DNA of 64,000 nucleotides from Boesenbergia rotunda (lineage: Eukaryota > Streptophyta > Magnoliopsida > Zingiberales > Zingiberaceae). Below the pieces are notes generated by a model that was not told the origin of the DNA, ran no database searches, and was given only the letters and a program-made list of their open reading frames with translations. The DNA lies in contig JAGFNQ010005191.1 of assembly GCA_024364735.1 (NCBI GenBank), forward strand, positions 281,994 to 345,993. The letters are read 5' to 3'. Shown here in pieces: positions 1-10,754 of the stretch (position 1 is the first letter of the stretch; every line of letters begins with the position of its first letter). A program made the translations under genes and the position numbers.

Positions 1-1203
1 ACCTAGAATCAACATGTCCACCTTAGACATTCCTAGACTTACCTATTCTAGGCATGTGTCTCCCTTTCTTGGGATTAATGCCTTGGTCCTTAGGTCTAAA
101 GGTTCTAGGTTTATCATGATGCATGAATTTCCTAGGGTTTTGATATGCAACATTAATCCTATTTTTATCATGATATTTAAAACCAAAACTATGCATGGGT
201 AAATAATTTTCATTATTTCTAATATGCATGGAGGAGTTTAGCTTTGAATTACATTTAACCTTAAAGTTAGGGATTACCTCCCTTACCCTTGTAGCTCCCC
301 CTTGATGTGAGCTTTTCTTCTTCTCCTTCTTCTCCCATTTTCTCAAATGCTCTAATTTCTTGAATTCTTCTTTTCTTGAGCAATTGGTGTGGTAGTGTCC
401 TAGCTCACCACATGTGAAGCACCTTATATGTTTTTTCTCCTTCTTCGAACCATCCCTACAACCCATGTTAGAATTTAAAGGAATTGACTTGGGTTTGAGG
501 TTTATCTCCTTTTTCTTACCCAATGGACACTTATCCTTGTAGTGTCCCTTCTTAATGCATCCAAAGCAAATGATGTGATCCTTGGATCTTGCTTTGGTGG
601 AGTGGTGGCTTCTTCTTGCTCCGATATTGAGGATGATCTCTTCTCCCCCTCAATCCTTGAAGTGGAGACTCCTTCTTCACCCTTTGATGAAGTGAATGAT
701 TCTTCAATTTCTTATGCCACTTCACTTGAGGAGATGGATGAATCTTTTTTTTCTTTCTCCTCCTCTTCGGATGTTGAACTTCTTTCCTCACCCGATTGGT
801 CCTTCTCCTCTTCTTGGACCATTAAGCTCATTTCTTTGGGCTCCTCTACTACTTGAGATTGTGTAGGGTTTTGATGTAAAGCTATCATCATGCTCCATAG
901 CTCGTGAGCATTTTTATATTCACCTACACCACTAATTATATCATTAGGCAAAACCTTAAGTAATATTGAAATTACCTTCTCATTTGCCTTTGATTGTGTT
1001 TGTTGCTCCTTGGTCCAATATCTTGGTCGGAGCTTCTTCCCATGCTTATCTTTTGGGGCTTCAAAAGGATATTTTAGTGTGATCATTAGATCTCAATCCA
1101 TGTTGAACCATACCTCTATCCGCATCCTCCAATAATCGAAACTCTCTCAGTCGTATGGAGGTGGAACGTTGATGTCGTCCCCTAAGTGTTCTTCACGCAC
1201 CAT
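1..1203 (-). pseudogene. Decayed gag of element B1 (UBN2-type N-terminus plus zinc knuckles)
   Basis: Reading starts at an ATG at 1203 just inside the primer-binding site. The first part matches the B2/B3 capsid region (KDKHGKKLRPRYWTKEQQ near 990-1050). Two in-frame stops fall upstream of 1086, and the frame is lost between about 523 and 712. The downstream part (523-23) carries a CCHC knuckle (CFTCGELGHYHTNC) and the basic tail seen in B2 and B3. A stop at 23-25 and the window edge end what can be seen. Gag would form the virus-like particle and bind element RNA. This copy cannot encode an intact protein. Confidence 0.8.
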
Positions 1204-1255
1204 TTTCTCTACCCTTTTGTTCTCTCGTTGGTTAGTCCGTAGATGAGCGAACCTT

Positions 1256-1267
1256 GCTCTGATACCA
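1256..1267 (-). other. Primer-binding site of B1 (initiator Met tRNA type)
   Basis: The minus strand reads TGGTATCAGAGC directly inside the 5' LTR, the usual plant LTR-retrotransposon match to the 3' end of tRNA-iMet. Confidence 0.85.
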
Positions 1268-1269
1268 CT

Positions 1270-2284
1270 TGTTGGGACCTTGATATACGGCTAGAGGGGG
1301 GTGAATAGCCGATCACCTACGTTGGTCACTGATTCTTCCTACACGTGTCAGTGTGCGCAAGCGGAACTATAAACAATATAAATAATCAAATGCTAACACC
1401 AAACCTTTTACGTGGTTCGGAGATAAGGCTCCTACTCCACGGCTGTCCATAAAGTGGACGATCCCGATCTGTCAGTGGATGAGTCCCCGGAAGACCTTCG
1501 GCTAGCTCTTGTCGCTCCTTGTGGGTGGAGAAACCTCACCACAAACTCTCGACAACACCTGAGCACTAGGAGACTACTAATAAGCTCTAACCTAGTATTC
1601 GAACGTTATAGCCCAACGTTCGAATACCAGTCGACTGCACCTAAGATCAGTCAACTGATCTTTCTGTGGACTTCATTAGTCGACTGATCCAAGCATCAGT
1701 CGACTGGTCTGCACCTAAACCTAGGGTTTCTCTTCCCGAGTACACTTCTCTCAGCACTCGGACCCTCACGAGTCAGCTGACCCTTCATCTAGCTGCCTCG
1801 ACCTGTTGCCTTCAAGCCTTCTTCGTCTTTGGCTCTCGTCCCTCGGATGCACGCAAGCCCACGACTTGTCTCCCCATGGATCCTTCGTGTATGCCTCGAA
1901 GTGCGCTTTCCTCGGCTCATCGTTCCTGCTTCCAGCAACCTCGACCTATTGACGTCAAGCCTTCTTCGACTTTGGCTCTCGTCCCTCGGATGCATGCAAG
2001 CCCACGGCTTGTCTCCCCATGCCATCCTTCGCGTATGCCTCGAAGTGCACTTCCCTCGGCTCATCGTTCCTGCTTTGTCCACGGTCCCTTGGATGCATAC
2101 AAGCCCACGACTTGTCTCCTCATGCCATCCTTCACTGGACCCGAAGCCGTCCAGCTAAGTCCATGTGTATCCTGTAAACTTGCACACTCAAATACACATA
2201 TCAAACACAAGGGTGAACCTAACTTAAATCCTTTGCCCAAACATCAAAACACATGGTCACTCCGGACCATAGATTGCTCCAACA
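1270..2284 (-). repeat. 5' LTR of B1
   Basis: It begins TGTTGGG and ends CAACA, with the primer-binding site immediately outside its left edge. It contains paired CAGTCGACTG-like palindromes around 1629-1706, a CTAGGGTTT box after them, and a 143-bp tandem duplication further on. Wording such as GCTAGAGGGGGGTGAATAG is shared with the LTRs of B2 and B3. Confidence 0.85.
1796..2083. repeat. Tandem duplication of a 143-bp unit inside the B1 LTR
   Basis: The stretch starting CCTCGACCTGTTG at 1796 is repeated from 1939 (CCTCGACCTATTG). Both copies contain CTCGTCCCTCGGATGCA and a GCCTCGAAGTGC core. A partial third copy follows. B2 and B3 LTRs hold the same unit in about two diverged copies. Confidence 0.75.
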
Positions 2285-2428
2285 TTAGTCACAAATAAAA
2301 TATTCATCACTCATTCAACAACGAATCTATGATTCTCCACTAAATCAACCATGAATCATGGATCTGAATTTAGGGATCTAAATCCCTCCCTCCTAACCCA
2401 AAATTTTCAATTCGCGATGCCACCCTAA

Positions 2429-2819
2429 CACCCTATTTGGAATGTTTTTAAGTAATGGAATTGAATTGAATTTCAGCGGGAATTGAATTCAATTCTTATG
2501 TTTGAAATGAGTCGGTAAACAAAGGAATTGAATTCAATTCCTTTGTTTGGAATGAGTCTATAACTAAATGAATTTGATTATTTTTACTATTTTACCTTTT
2601 ATTGATAGGTTAGGAATCAAACATTATATTTATATGAGGTTATTTTAGTATTTTCATTTGTTAGAATTTAATTCCCATACCAAATCACACCTATTTGGGA
2701 TGGAATTGAATTCCTTAGTTTTGTTGGATTTCAATTCCTTCACTTAAATTACTTCTAAATCATGGAATTCAATTCAATTCCTGGATGGAATTGAATTCCA
2801 TGGGTTTCCAAACAGGGTG
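2429..2819. mobile_element. MITE-like element with terminal inverted repeats
   Basis: The ends are inverted repeats: CACCCTATTTGGAATGT at the left and the complement of CACCCTGTTTGGAAACC at the right. The 391-bp interior is AT-rich, non-coding and dominated by GAATTGAATTC-type repeats. The left flank is TAA and the right flank is TAT, so a 3-bp PIF/Harbinger-type TSD is only approximate. Superfamily assignment is tentative. Confidence 0.6.
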
Positions 2820-3702
2820 TATATCCCTCCTGTGCTCGCACCACACTCCATGCTTTTCTTCGTTGGTGCGCTCCTCCGCCAATTCTCTCCAACTCGCAAA
2901 GCACACCGAGCATGGGTAGTAATCTCCGATCCTTTCTCACCTTCCCTGCACGGTCGCTCGGCCGCGAGCCTAGCAACCTTGTAGGCCTCGCTGTTGGCCT
3001 CAAATGCAACAAGTCGGTCAACCGTGAGCGTAGAAGGCCAGTTAGCTGTGAGAGTAGAAGGCTGGGCGTCTGGGCGGCTGCGAGTGCAGCTGGCCGCGAG
3101 CGCAGTGACCTTATCTTTCCCCTCACTAGAATGTAGCCACACCATCCTATCTTCTACAACTGGACAGAGGCATCTTCGTCTTGTATGAATTCACCGTGGA
3201 TTGATTGTATTAGATTCTTCTTCCATCTTTAAGATGTCCATTTAGTTTGAATTGAATGGTGCATGTGAAGTGTTTGATGAATTCCCCCAACACACTTTGA
3301 GTTGTATAGATCTGGATTGGTTCATTTGTGTGATGTGTTGATTGTCTCCTTGATGTGTTGATTGTTTGTATGAATTCTTGTTTGAATGCTGGTAATAGAT
3401 TCAATTTTCGATACATAGAATGTCATGCATTTGGTTTTGCTTGAATGTTGCTAGTTAGGCGTTCTATTAACTGTTTCTTACGTGTTTGTTACTTAGTTAA
3501 TGCAATTCTTAATGTTAGTTCTCTTGCCATGCTATTCTGTTTAGTGTTTTAGGTTTGGATCATTCATTTGGATGCAATTCAATTGAATTAGATTTAGATT
3601 CCCCAAAAATCTAAATGATATAGTAATTTGTATGAAATTTAAAGACTATAAAAGTTGTTGGTGCACCCTTATATTTAATTGTTGACTTTGTAATATTATT
3701 TG
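2820..3702. other. Unassigned intergenic DNA between MITE and SINE
   Basis: The first 320 bases are GC-rich and open in several frames, but none of the peptides resembles a family I know. The rest is AT-rich with scattered ATTGAATT runs. I see no convincing gene, terminal repeat or RNA. Confidence 0.5.
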
Positions 3703-3950
3703 TACAGTTCTCTATTTGTTTTTTTTTCGATTTACAAGGGGTATCCAGACTTACGTTCGACTAATCTACTTGGCAGACCGACCCTGCCCCACAGCCTTCA
3801 ATGAGAGTCCCCACCGGTCAACGAGGGTAAATCGCGGGATGGAGACACGTGGCGACTTCACCACTGATGGTATCGGTACCCGATGGCCCGATCACGCAGC
3901 AGCATGTGGCGTTTTCTTCCGTCAGCATACTGCGCGCTCTACCAGGGAGG

Positions 3951-4920
3951 TGATGATTCATCTTTGACGTGCTAGAGGGGGGGTGCATAGCACTTTTTCG
4001 TCGTTTTAATCTCTACAAAGTCGTTAGCGCTGCGAAAACAATAATACGCAAAGTAAATAAGAAATACAACAATGCTAATAACCTGATTTACTTGGTATCC
4101 ACCCCGGTCGGGTGACTAATCCAAGAATCCATCGGTGGATCAACTCCCGGATAACCTCCGGCTAGATCTGTCGTTCCTTGTGGGTGGAGAAACCTCGCCA
4201 CAAACACTTTGGAAGCTCTCTGATCACAATAGACTACTAACTTACTTTACCCAAGCGAGTTCGTTAAGCGAGATAGTAGGAAACGAGCCCCTTTAAATAG
4301 GGCTCGAATCTGAAACAGCCGCTACCAGTCGACTGCCCAAATGGCAGTCACCTGGTCCCACTCAGATTCGACCGTTACAACATAACGTTCGAATCTGCCA
4401 GCCTGTTTCAGCCTATACCAGTCGACTGCCCCTGGGCTAGTCGACTGGGACACACTTAAGCCTAGGGTTTTACTCCCGAGTACAAGTCTCTCCGCACTCA
4501 AACCCTCCCGGCTTAACCCCTGAGTATAAACACACATACTCATACCCTCACAACTCAGTTGACTCTTCTCCAGCAGCCTTGACTATTGCCTTCACGCCCT
4601 CTTTATCTTTGGCCCTCGTCCCTCGGATGCGCACGCAAGCTTCCAGCTTGCCTCCATGCCATCCTTCACATACACTTCGAAGTCCGTGTCCCTCGGCTCA
4701 TCATCCCTACTATCCAATGGTCCTTCGGATGCGCACGTAAGCCTCCAGCTTACCTCCATGTCTTCCTTCACCTGAAGACATCAACCAAGTCCATATGTAC
4801 CTGTACACCTGCACACTCATGTACACATATGAGAACAACACAAATCCTAACTTAACCATATCGCCCACACATTAAAATATCATGATCCTCCAGATCATCT
4901 CAGGGCCGATTGCCCCAACA
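3951..4920 (-). repeat. 3' LTR of B2
   Basis: Begins TGATGATTCATC and ends CCCCAACA, with GGAGG immediately outside. CAGTCGACTG-type palindromes sit at about 4326-4350 and 4421-4451. On the minus strand a TATTTAAAGG box follows them (about 4290-4300). Confidence 0.9.
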
Positions 4921-4935
4921 ATCTCCCCCTTTTTG
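4921..4935 (-). other. Polypurine tract of B2
   Basis: The minus strand reads AAAAAGGGGGAGAT against the 3' LTR edge. This is the plus-strand primer site and is typical of Sirevirus-like elements. Confidence 0.85.
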
Positions 4936-6066
4936 ATGTGTGGCAATATGTTAATTTAGGTAAACATATAGCAATAACAATAGCAAAAGCAATTGAACCT
5001 CAAGCATATCACACAAGAGGCAACCTCCCCCTTAACCTATGCTTTATTCTAAATTTCAATTCTTATTGCTAATCTTAAGTTAAGTTCTCCCAACTTAACT
5101 CTAAAGTCTTATAACCAAACCTAAGTTAAGTTTCAACCCAAACCTAACTTAACACTCAAATTCTTCCCATTTGACACCATCAAAAGATTGCCCCAAGCAA
5201 CCCTACCCTTGGTGCCAAATAGAACGGAGCCATGTTTTTGAAAAACCACTCAGAATCCAGAAAAACACACACTGCCCACACTCCTAGTCGACTGCGACCC
5301 TGGCAGTCGACTGATACACAGTATTTCAGAATTTCAGCCGAAATTCAGAAACGAATAAAAAAACCAGAAAATCCGAAAAAATGTGAAACTTTGCAAGCAT
5401 GATTGGTAAGGTATTCCCTACCCTAGAAAAATTTGGCTCATGAAAAACATCAACCGTGCTTGACTTTTGGTACAAATCCAAAACTTCTCAATTAATGGCA
5501 ATTTTGTATCAACATAGAGTTCTAATCATAGTATCCTAAATTTGTCACTTTCTATCACTTCCATTTGATATTTAAAATGATTCCCAAACTCCCCTTATTC
5601 TTATAAATGTATCCATTTTGACAAGAGCTCTCCCCTCCCTTATTTTTTGAGTCTAAATGATCATCCCTTTTATATATAACACCATTTTGATTTCCAATCA
5701 ACTCATATTAGATGATATAACAATATAAAATTTCAAACACATCATGAACACATAAATAACGATCATAAAAGAAAGCAATTTTCAAAACATCACTTAGCAT
5801 GATAAAATTTCAATAACCCAATAGAAAACTAAAGAAACAAGTCACATGCCATAAATCTATAAAATGGAGTAATACATAGATGGTTCATGCAATAAACATA
5901 GGCATGTCCATGACATATGGCCTAAAATAGTGTCTAGGGCCAAAAAGGCCGGAAAACATCCAAATAAATACAAACATCAGAATATAAAGCGTTTGAGAGG
6001 TATAATAGAACATCAAAACAAAATACTCTCAACACTAGAATCACTCTCAAAAGCTGCATCCACTGG
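4936..6066 (-). other. Non-coding 3' region of B2, with hairpin and palindrome pair
   Basis: No open frame of note. It holds a perfect 9-bp hairpin at 5078-5100 (AGTTAAGTT, loop CTCCC, AACTTAACT) and more GTTAAGTT/AACTTAAC words. A CAGTCGACTG palindrome pair lies at 5285-5313. B3 has the same items in the same order (12711-12764 and about 12952-12990), so the layout is a family trait. Confidence 0.7.
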
Positions 6067-7362
6067 TCAGAAGAACATGTGATCGTCACCGCCTGGGGGA
6101 GGAGGAGGAGGAGGAGGACCCTGAAAAGCGAGATGCGACTGCTGCATCATCTCGTACATCTTATCTTGGCGGCTGGTAATCCTATCAACTTTTGTCTCAA
6201 GCCTCTGCTCCGTCTGCCGAAGTCCGTGAATATCCTCACGAATAACGTGAGCCTCCTTCTGAAGCCCGTGGACATCAGATCGAAGCTGGGTGAACTCTGC
6301 ACGTGTGACCAGCTCGGCGGGCTCCTCATCTGTGTCAGCGGCCTCCGGGCGCTCCCTCCAAACAAAAGTCCCCTGCCTACTCTCAATACCTGCCAAGGAC
6401 AATTGGCGCGTGCCAATCTGATCATAGTCCTTTGACAGGTGCCTGACCTGACCACTACATACACGGATGCCAAAACGTAAATGGAGAAACTCGGTCAGGA
6501 TGTGGCAAAAGGGCATATATATCTTCCCATTGATACTATGGGAAGAATGACAGATGACACTGAAAACTTGTAGGGAGACATCGATGTCCAACCTCCTCTC
6601 CAGAGCATACATCATCACCAGATGTGGGAGTCTGATCCTTGACCTCCCCTTGGTGACAATAGGCAAAATGCACTCGATGACGATTTTATACAAGACATGG
6701 CTAAACGGTCGCATGGGTTTAGTATCAAAAAGACGCTCCGAGTCATTCCTATGTCTTCTGAAATAATGCATGTGAATTTGATCAATTGTGACTCCAGGAA
6801 ACTCTAATGGTTCAACAACAGTAGGAAAGTAAATAGATGCATTGTTGGATACCCTACACTGTAGGAACCCGGCTAAACCCATGACAGAGAAAGGGATAGG
6901 AACACCAGCAATTCGAGACGCATATACATTACTATCTGAGTCAATACAGGTCAAGTTTGCATAGAACTCAGTACATAAGTCAATATCTATATCATTATGG
7001 CAGTAAACCAGCTGATCCAGCTGAAAATGAGTGATCATTTCAGCTAACTGGGGTGACTTTTCTTGAAAGAAAGTCTAGTTCAAGTATCTGCAATTCATTA
7101 CCACAAATTCATTTTCTTCAAAACGCTTCTTACACTCCAGGGACCTAAACCTGGACTCTTTCAGACTCTGTCGGGATGACCCTTCACTCCTAGATCTCTT
7201 AGAAGTCATCCTAAAACACCACACATACACATGCATGCCAAGACAACCCCCCAAAAAGGAAAAACATCAAAGAATACGCACAAAAATATCATGTTAGTGC
7301 CAAAACATGATTTAACTGAGAAAAATGAACCTTAAAACGCAATACCTTTTCATTCTCCTCAT
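6067..7362 (-). pseudogene. ORF2 of B2: plant transposon-domain-like protein with coiled coil and proline tail
   Basis: From the ATG at 7209 one frame runs 380 codons to 6067, broken once by TAG at 7077-7075 (codon 45); the B3 copy reads through that codon. A short upstream exon is likely: ATG at 7362, donor GT at 7345, acceptor AG at 7211, a 135-nt intron that joins in frame. The body (about 58-270) resembles the 'putative plant transposon protein' domain (Pfam Transposase_32, recalled) in its ANLT, GVPIPFS and RRLDIDVSLQVF stretches. An acidic linker, a heptad-like coiled coil (about 285-350), eight prolines and GGDDHMFF follow. Its role is unknown. It replaces pol in position and runs in the gag sense. 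I am confident it is a conserved ORF, less so of the domain name. Confidence 0.7.
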
Positions 7363-7562
7363 GGCGACTTGATTTTGAGAGTATAGCTTGAAGAGGAGAG
7401 ATTTTAGCAAACCCTAGAAGTAGATCGAGGTTGGGAAATGACTTAGAAAGGATTTTTAGGGCTTGGAAGGGCCTAAGATCGAAGGAGGAGCTTGGGAGAG
7501 GTGGAGATCGCCGGGAAATCTCCAAAACCCTAGAGTTTGGCTTTCCCAGGCGCGCGTTTTTC

Positions 7563-7670
7563 TTTTATAAAACCCGCGTCCCAGACGACTGGTATTTGGC
7601 AGTCGACTGGGCCAGAGTGTAATTACATTCTGTGGGTTTTCGCAGTCGACCGCCCTTCTGGCAGTCGACT
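7563..7670 (-). promoter_or_regulatory. Predicted internal promoter of B2 ORF2
   Basis: On the minus strand a TTTTATAAAA TATA box (7572-7563) is preceded by CAGTCGACTG-type palindromes at about 7590-7670. It is followed by a CT-rich leader with two telo-box-like AAACCCTAG words (complements at 7524-7533 and 7409-7417) about 40-155 bases further on, before the first ATG at 7362. Telo-boxes in 5' leaders are common in highly expressed plant genes. Only the motifs are seen; promoter activity is inferred. Confidence 0.5.
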
Positions 7671-8099
7671 GGTATCTGATTTTCAGCCTCCCAACCCGAA
7701 CTTCAGAAATGTCTAACTAATTCCACAAATTCCCAAAAATTATGAATTCTTGTGGGGAGATTTGTGGATCCTATATTTACCTGGGAAAAATATAATTCCA
7801 GTCAAAGTTATCCCAAATCCCAAGATTGGTACAAACTTCGAGTTTCTCTAAAATGTATCATAAAACCTTTCCCAAAAGTTCTAATTTTGACCTCACTCTG
7901 ATGCTCCTTCCCATACTCATCCATAATCCATTCATAGCATCAAGTTATATGGTATTTAGGCATTAAAACCGATTTGTCTCATTTAAAATCTCAATTTCAC
8001 CTTTTTCTCTATAATCCTCCTTTTAGTGTGCCAATTCTGTAGGATTAAGACTATCCTTAGCCTTTTTTTTAAACCTCTTGGCACACCCTATAGTCTTCT
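7671..8099 (-). other. Spacer between gag and ORF2 in B2
   Basis: AT-rich and non-coding. It is similar to 47132-47614 of B3, including the motif TGTGGATCCTATAT, so it is part of the element. I see no protease or other pol remnant here. Confidence 0.6.
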
Positions 8100-9711
8100 T
8101 CAGTTTCCTAGAAGGAAACCACCTGAGATCCATTGACCATGGAGTCCACTTTGTCTTCCAGAGCTCTCCCTTGAGCTCCTAGCCCTAGTTACCTCCCTAG
8201 GTAACTCTTCTACAAAGGCAAGCCCACATCGGTGCTGCTCCGGTGCTTCTTGACTTTCCACTATCACTCTCTTAACCCTATAGACCTTTCTCTTGGTTAA
8301 TTTCATTACTTTCCCTTTAAATGGCTTTTTTTTGCAATTTTTGACTTTTTCTCGACCATAGTTATAGGGCATCCTTGAATATGACATTTTATCAATATTA
8401 GCCCTCCTAGGATGGTATCCTAAGTCTGACCTACCATTCCTATGATTTTGGTCCTTTGATATCATGTTTAATCTCTTGGACCCTTGAATGACTCTACCTT
8501 GGTTTCTTTCTAACTGATCAAGTTTTGCTCTTAAAACTTGATTTTCCTTTTCTAACTTCCTAACCTTAGGATCACTAGATCTAATTTGATCATTTCTAGG
8601 TCTACCTATTTTTCTAGGCATATTTCTCCCTTTCTTAGAGTTTATGCCTTGGTCCTTATTCCTAGAGATCCTAGATTTATCATGCATCATAGAACTTTTG
8701 ATGTTTTGGCATACAAAATTGTTTCTATTCCTATCATGATATTTAAAACCAAAAACACGCATGGGAACGCATTTGTTATCAATTCTATCATTCAAACAAA
8801 CATTTTGAGCATTCATGGAAGAATTTGAAGCATAAGTAGAGTTAGAGGTTACCTCCCTTACCCTTGGGGCTCCCCCTTGATGAGTGCTCCTCTTCCTTTC
8901 TTCTTTCTCCCATTTCCTAAGGTGCTCCATCTTCTTGAGCTCTCCACTTCTTGGACATTTTGTATGATAATGCCCGAGCTCCCTGCATGTGAAACATCGA
9001 ATTCTCCTTCTTCTATTTTGAGCTTCCTCATTCCTACAACCCATATTAGATTTAAATTAAATGGATTGGGGCTTAGGAACTACCTCCTTTTTACCTAGTA
9101 GACACTTATCCTTGTAGTGCCCCTTTTTATTGCAACCAAAGCATATAATATGCTCTTTTGATTTAGCTTTGGTGGAGGTGGAAGTCTTCTATTGCTCTAG
9201 TGGGGATGAGGGTCTCTCCTCCCCCTCAATCCTTGATAGTGATACTTCTTCTTCTTCTTCGGATGAGGTGGATCCTTTTTCACTCAATTTCTCCACTTCA
9301 CTTGAAATTCTTCCTCTCTTTGGTCTTCTTGGACACTTGAACTTATTTCTTCGTGCTCTTCTACTCCTTGAGTGTGTGTAGGGCTCTCAGGACACTTTCC
9401 AATTTATTCCACAACTCATATGCATTTTTATAGCTCCCTACATCACCCAAAAAAATAGTAGGCACAACATTAACCAAAATATTGATTACCTTCTCATTTG
9501 CCCTTGCTTGTTCTTGTTGCTCCTTGGTCTAATACCTAGGTCGGAGCTTCTTTCCATGCTTGTCCTTAGGGGTCTCGAATGGCTCTTCTATCACCATTAC
9601 GCACTCCCAATCCATGCCGAGCCACATCTTCATCCTAGCTTTCCAATAATCAAAATACTCATGCTCGTATGGTGGTGGTGAGTTTATATTGTCCCCTAGC
9701 TTATCCTCCAT
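8100..9711 (-). pseudogene. Decayed gag of B2 with two zinc knuckles
   Basis: The capsid-like start at 9711 (EDKLGDNINSPPPYEH, then the DYWKARMKMWLG stretch) is interrupted by a TAG at 9531-9529 where B3 reads tryptophan. The frame then degenerates. A first CCHC knuckle (CFGCNKKGHYKDKC) is readable near 9150-9107. The second (CFTCRELGHYHTKC, about 9003-8962) opens a 314-residue intact stretch with a basic, coiled middle and a GLGYHPRRA motif. It ends at 8100 with QWISGGFLLGN. Gag binds element RNA and builds the particle. This copy has at least one stop and one frame change. Confidence 0.8.
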
Positions 9712-9769
9712 TATTCCCTCTAACTTTGCTTTGCTCCCTTGGCGGTTATTCCAATCAAGAGTGAACCTT

Positions 9770-9781
9770 GCTCAGATACCA
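9770..9781 (-). other. Primer-binding site of B2
   Basis: The minus strand reads TGGTATCTGAGC, one mismatch from the iMet-type site of the other elements. Confidence 0.75.
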
Positions 9782-9783
9782 AC

Positions 9784-10754
9784 TGATGGATCGTCTTTGG
9801 CGTGCTAGAGGAGGGGTGAATAGCACTTTTTTGTTGTTTTAATCTCTACAAAGTCGTTAGCGCAGCGGAAACAATAATACGCAAAGTAAATAAGAAATAC
9901 AACAATGCTAATAACCTGATTTACTTGGTATCCACCCCGGTCGGGTGGCTAATCCAAGAATCCGTCGGTGGAACAACCCCCGGATAACCTCTGACTAGAT
10001 CTGTCGCTCCTTGTGGGTGGAGAAACCTCGCCACAAACACTTTGGAAGGTCTTTGATCACAATAGACTACTAACTCACTTTACCCAAGCGAGTTTCGTCA
10101 AGCGAGATAGTAGGAAACGAGCCCCTCTAAATAGGGCTCGAATCTGAAACAGCCGCTACCAGTCGACTGCCCAAAATGGTAGTCACCTGGTCCCACTCAG
10201 ATTCGACCGTTACAGCATAACGTTCGAATCTGCCAGCCTGTTTCAGCCTATACTAGTCGACTGCCCCTGGGCCAGTCGACTGGGACACACTTAAGCCTAG
10301 GGTTTTACTCCTGAGTACAAGTCTCTCCGCACTCAAATCCTCCCGGCCTAACCCCTGAGTATAAACACACATACTCAGACCCTCACAACTCAGTTGACTC
10401 TTCTCCAGCAGCCTTGACTGTTGCCTTCACGCCCTCTTCATCTTTGGCCCTCGTCCCTCGGATGCGCACGCAAGTCTCTAGCTTGCCTCCATGTCATCCT
10501 TCACGTATGCCTCGAAGTCCGCGTCCCTCGGCTCATATTCCTGCTATCTAATGGTCCCTCGGATGCGAACGTAAGCCTCCTGCTTACCTCCATGCCATCC
10601 TTCACCTGAAGACATCAACCAAGTCCATATGTACCTGTACACATGCACACTCATGTACACATATGAGAACAACACAAATCCTAACTTAACCATATCGCCC
10701 ACACATCAAAATATCATGATCCTCCAGATCATCTCAGGGCCGATTGCCCCAACA
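9784..10754 (-). repeat. 5' LTR of B2
   Basis: Begins TGATGGATCGTC and ends CCCCAACA, then GGAGG. Palindromes are at about 10158-10190 and 10253-10286. On the minus strand a TATTTAGAGG box follows (about 10125-10135). Divergence from the 3' LTR is visible by eye but modest. Confidence 0.9.

Larger units (their letters stand above)
1..2284 (-). mobile_element. Partial B-family (Sirevirus-like, pol-less) LTR retrotransposon B1, cut by the window edge
   Basis: The right end is a complete LTR (1270-2284) preceded on the minus strand by a tRNA-iMet primer-binding site and a decayed gag. The layout matches B2 and B3 in this window. The left part, including any ORF2, polypurine tract and second LTR, lies outside the window. 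The TSD therefore cannot be tested; the five bases after the LTR are TTAGT. It is assigned to family B because its gag and LTR share wording with the two complete copies. Confidence 0.85.
3951..10754 (-). mobile_element. Complete B-family pol-less LTR retrotransposon B2
   Basis: Two LTRs of about 970 bp (3951-4920 and 9784-10754) are flanked by the 5-bp duplication GGAGG (3946-3950 and 10755-10759). The order along the minus strand is 5' LTR, primer-binding site, gag, palindrome array plus promoter, ORF2, structured non-coding 3' region, polypurine tract, 3' LTR. No protease, integrase, reverse transcriptase or RNase H is seen in the 6.8 kb. Movement would need enzymes from another element. 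LTR style, gag type and GGGGGAG polypurine tract point to Sirevirus relatives. Confidence 0.9.

Noticed and set aside
1256..1267. tRNA gene fragments at the TGGTATCAGAGC motifs
   Set aside because: Each lies directly inside an LTR and is only the primer-binding complement of the tRNA 3' end.
1666..2298. Open frame of 210 codons on the plus strand
   Set aside because: It lies antisense within the B1 LTR, follows the 143-bp tandem duplication, and has no recognisable domain.
2755..3188. GC-rich region with several frames as a host gene exon
   Set aside because: No frame shows a known domain, splice-site pattern or start context. It is left unassigned.
3719..3950. Functional tRNA gene
   Set aside because: Only a B box fits well. 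The structure with T-run and 16-bp duplication fits a SINE, and no cloverleaf is evident.
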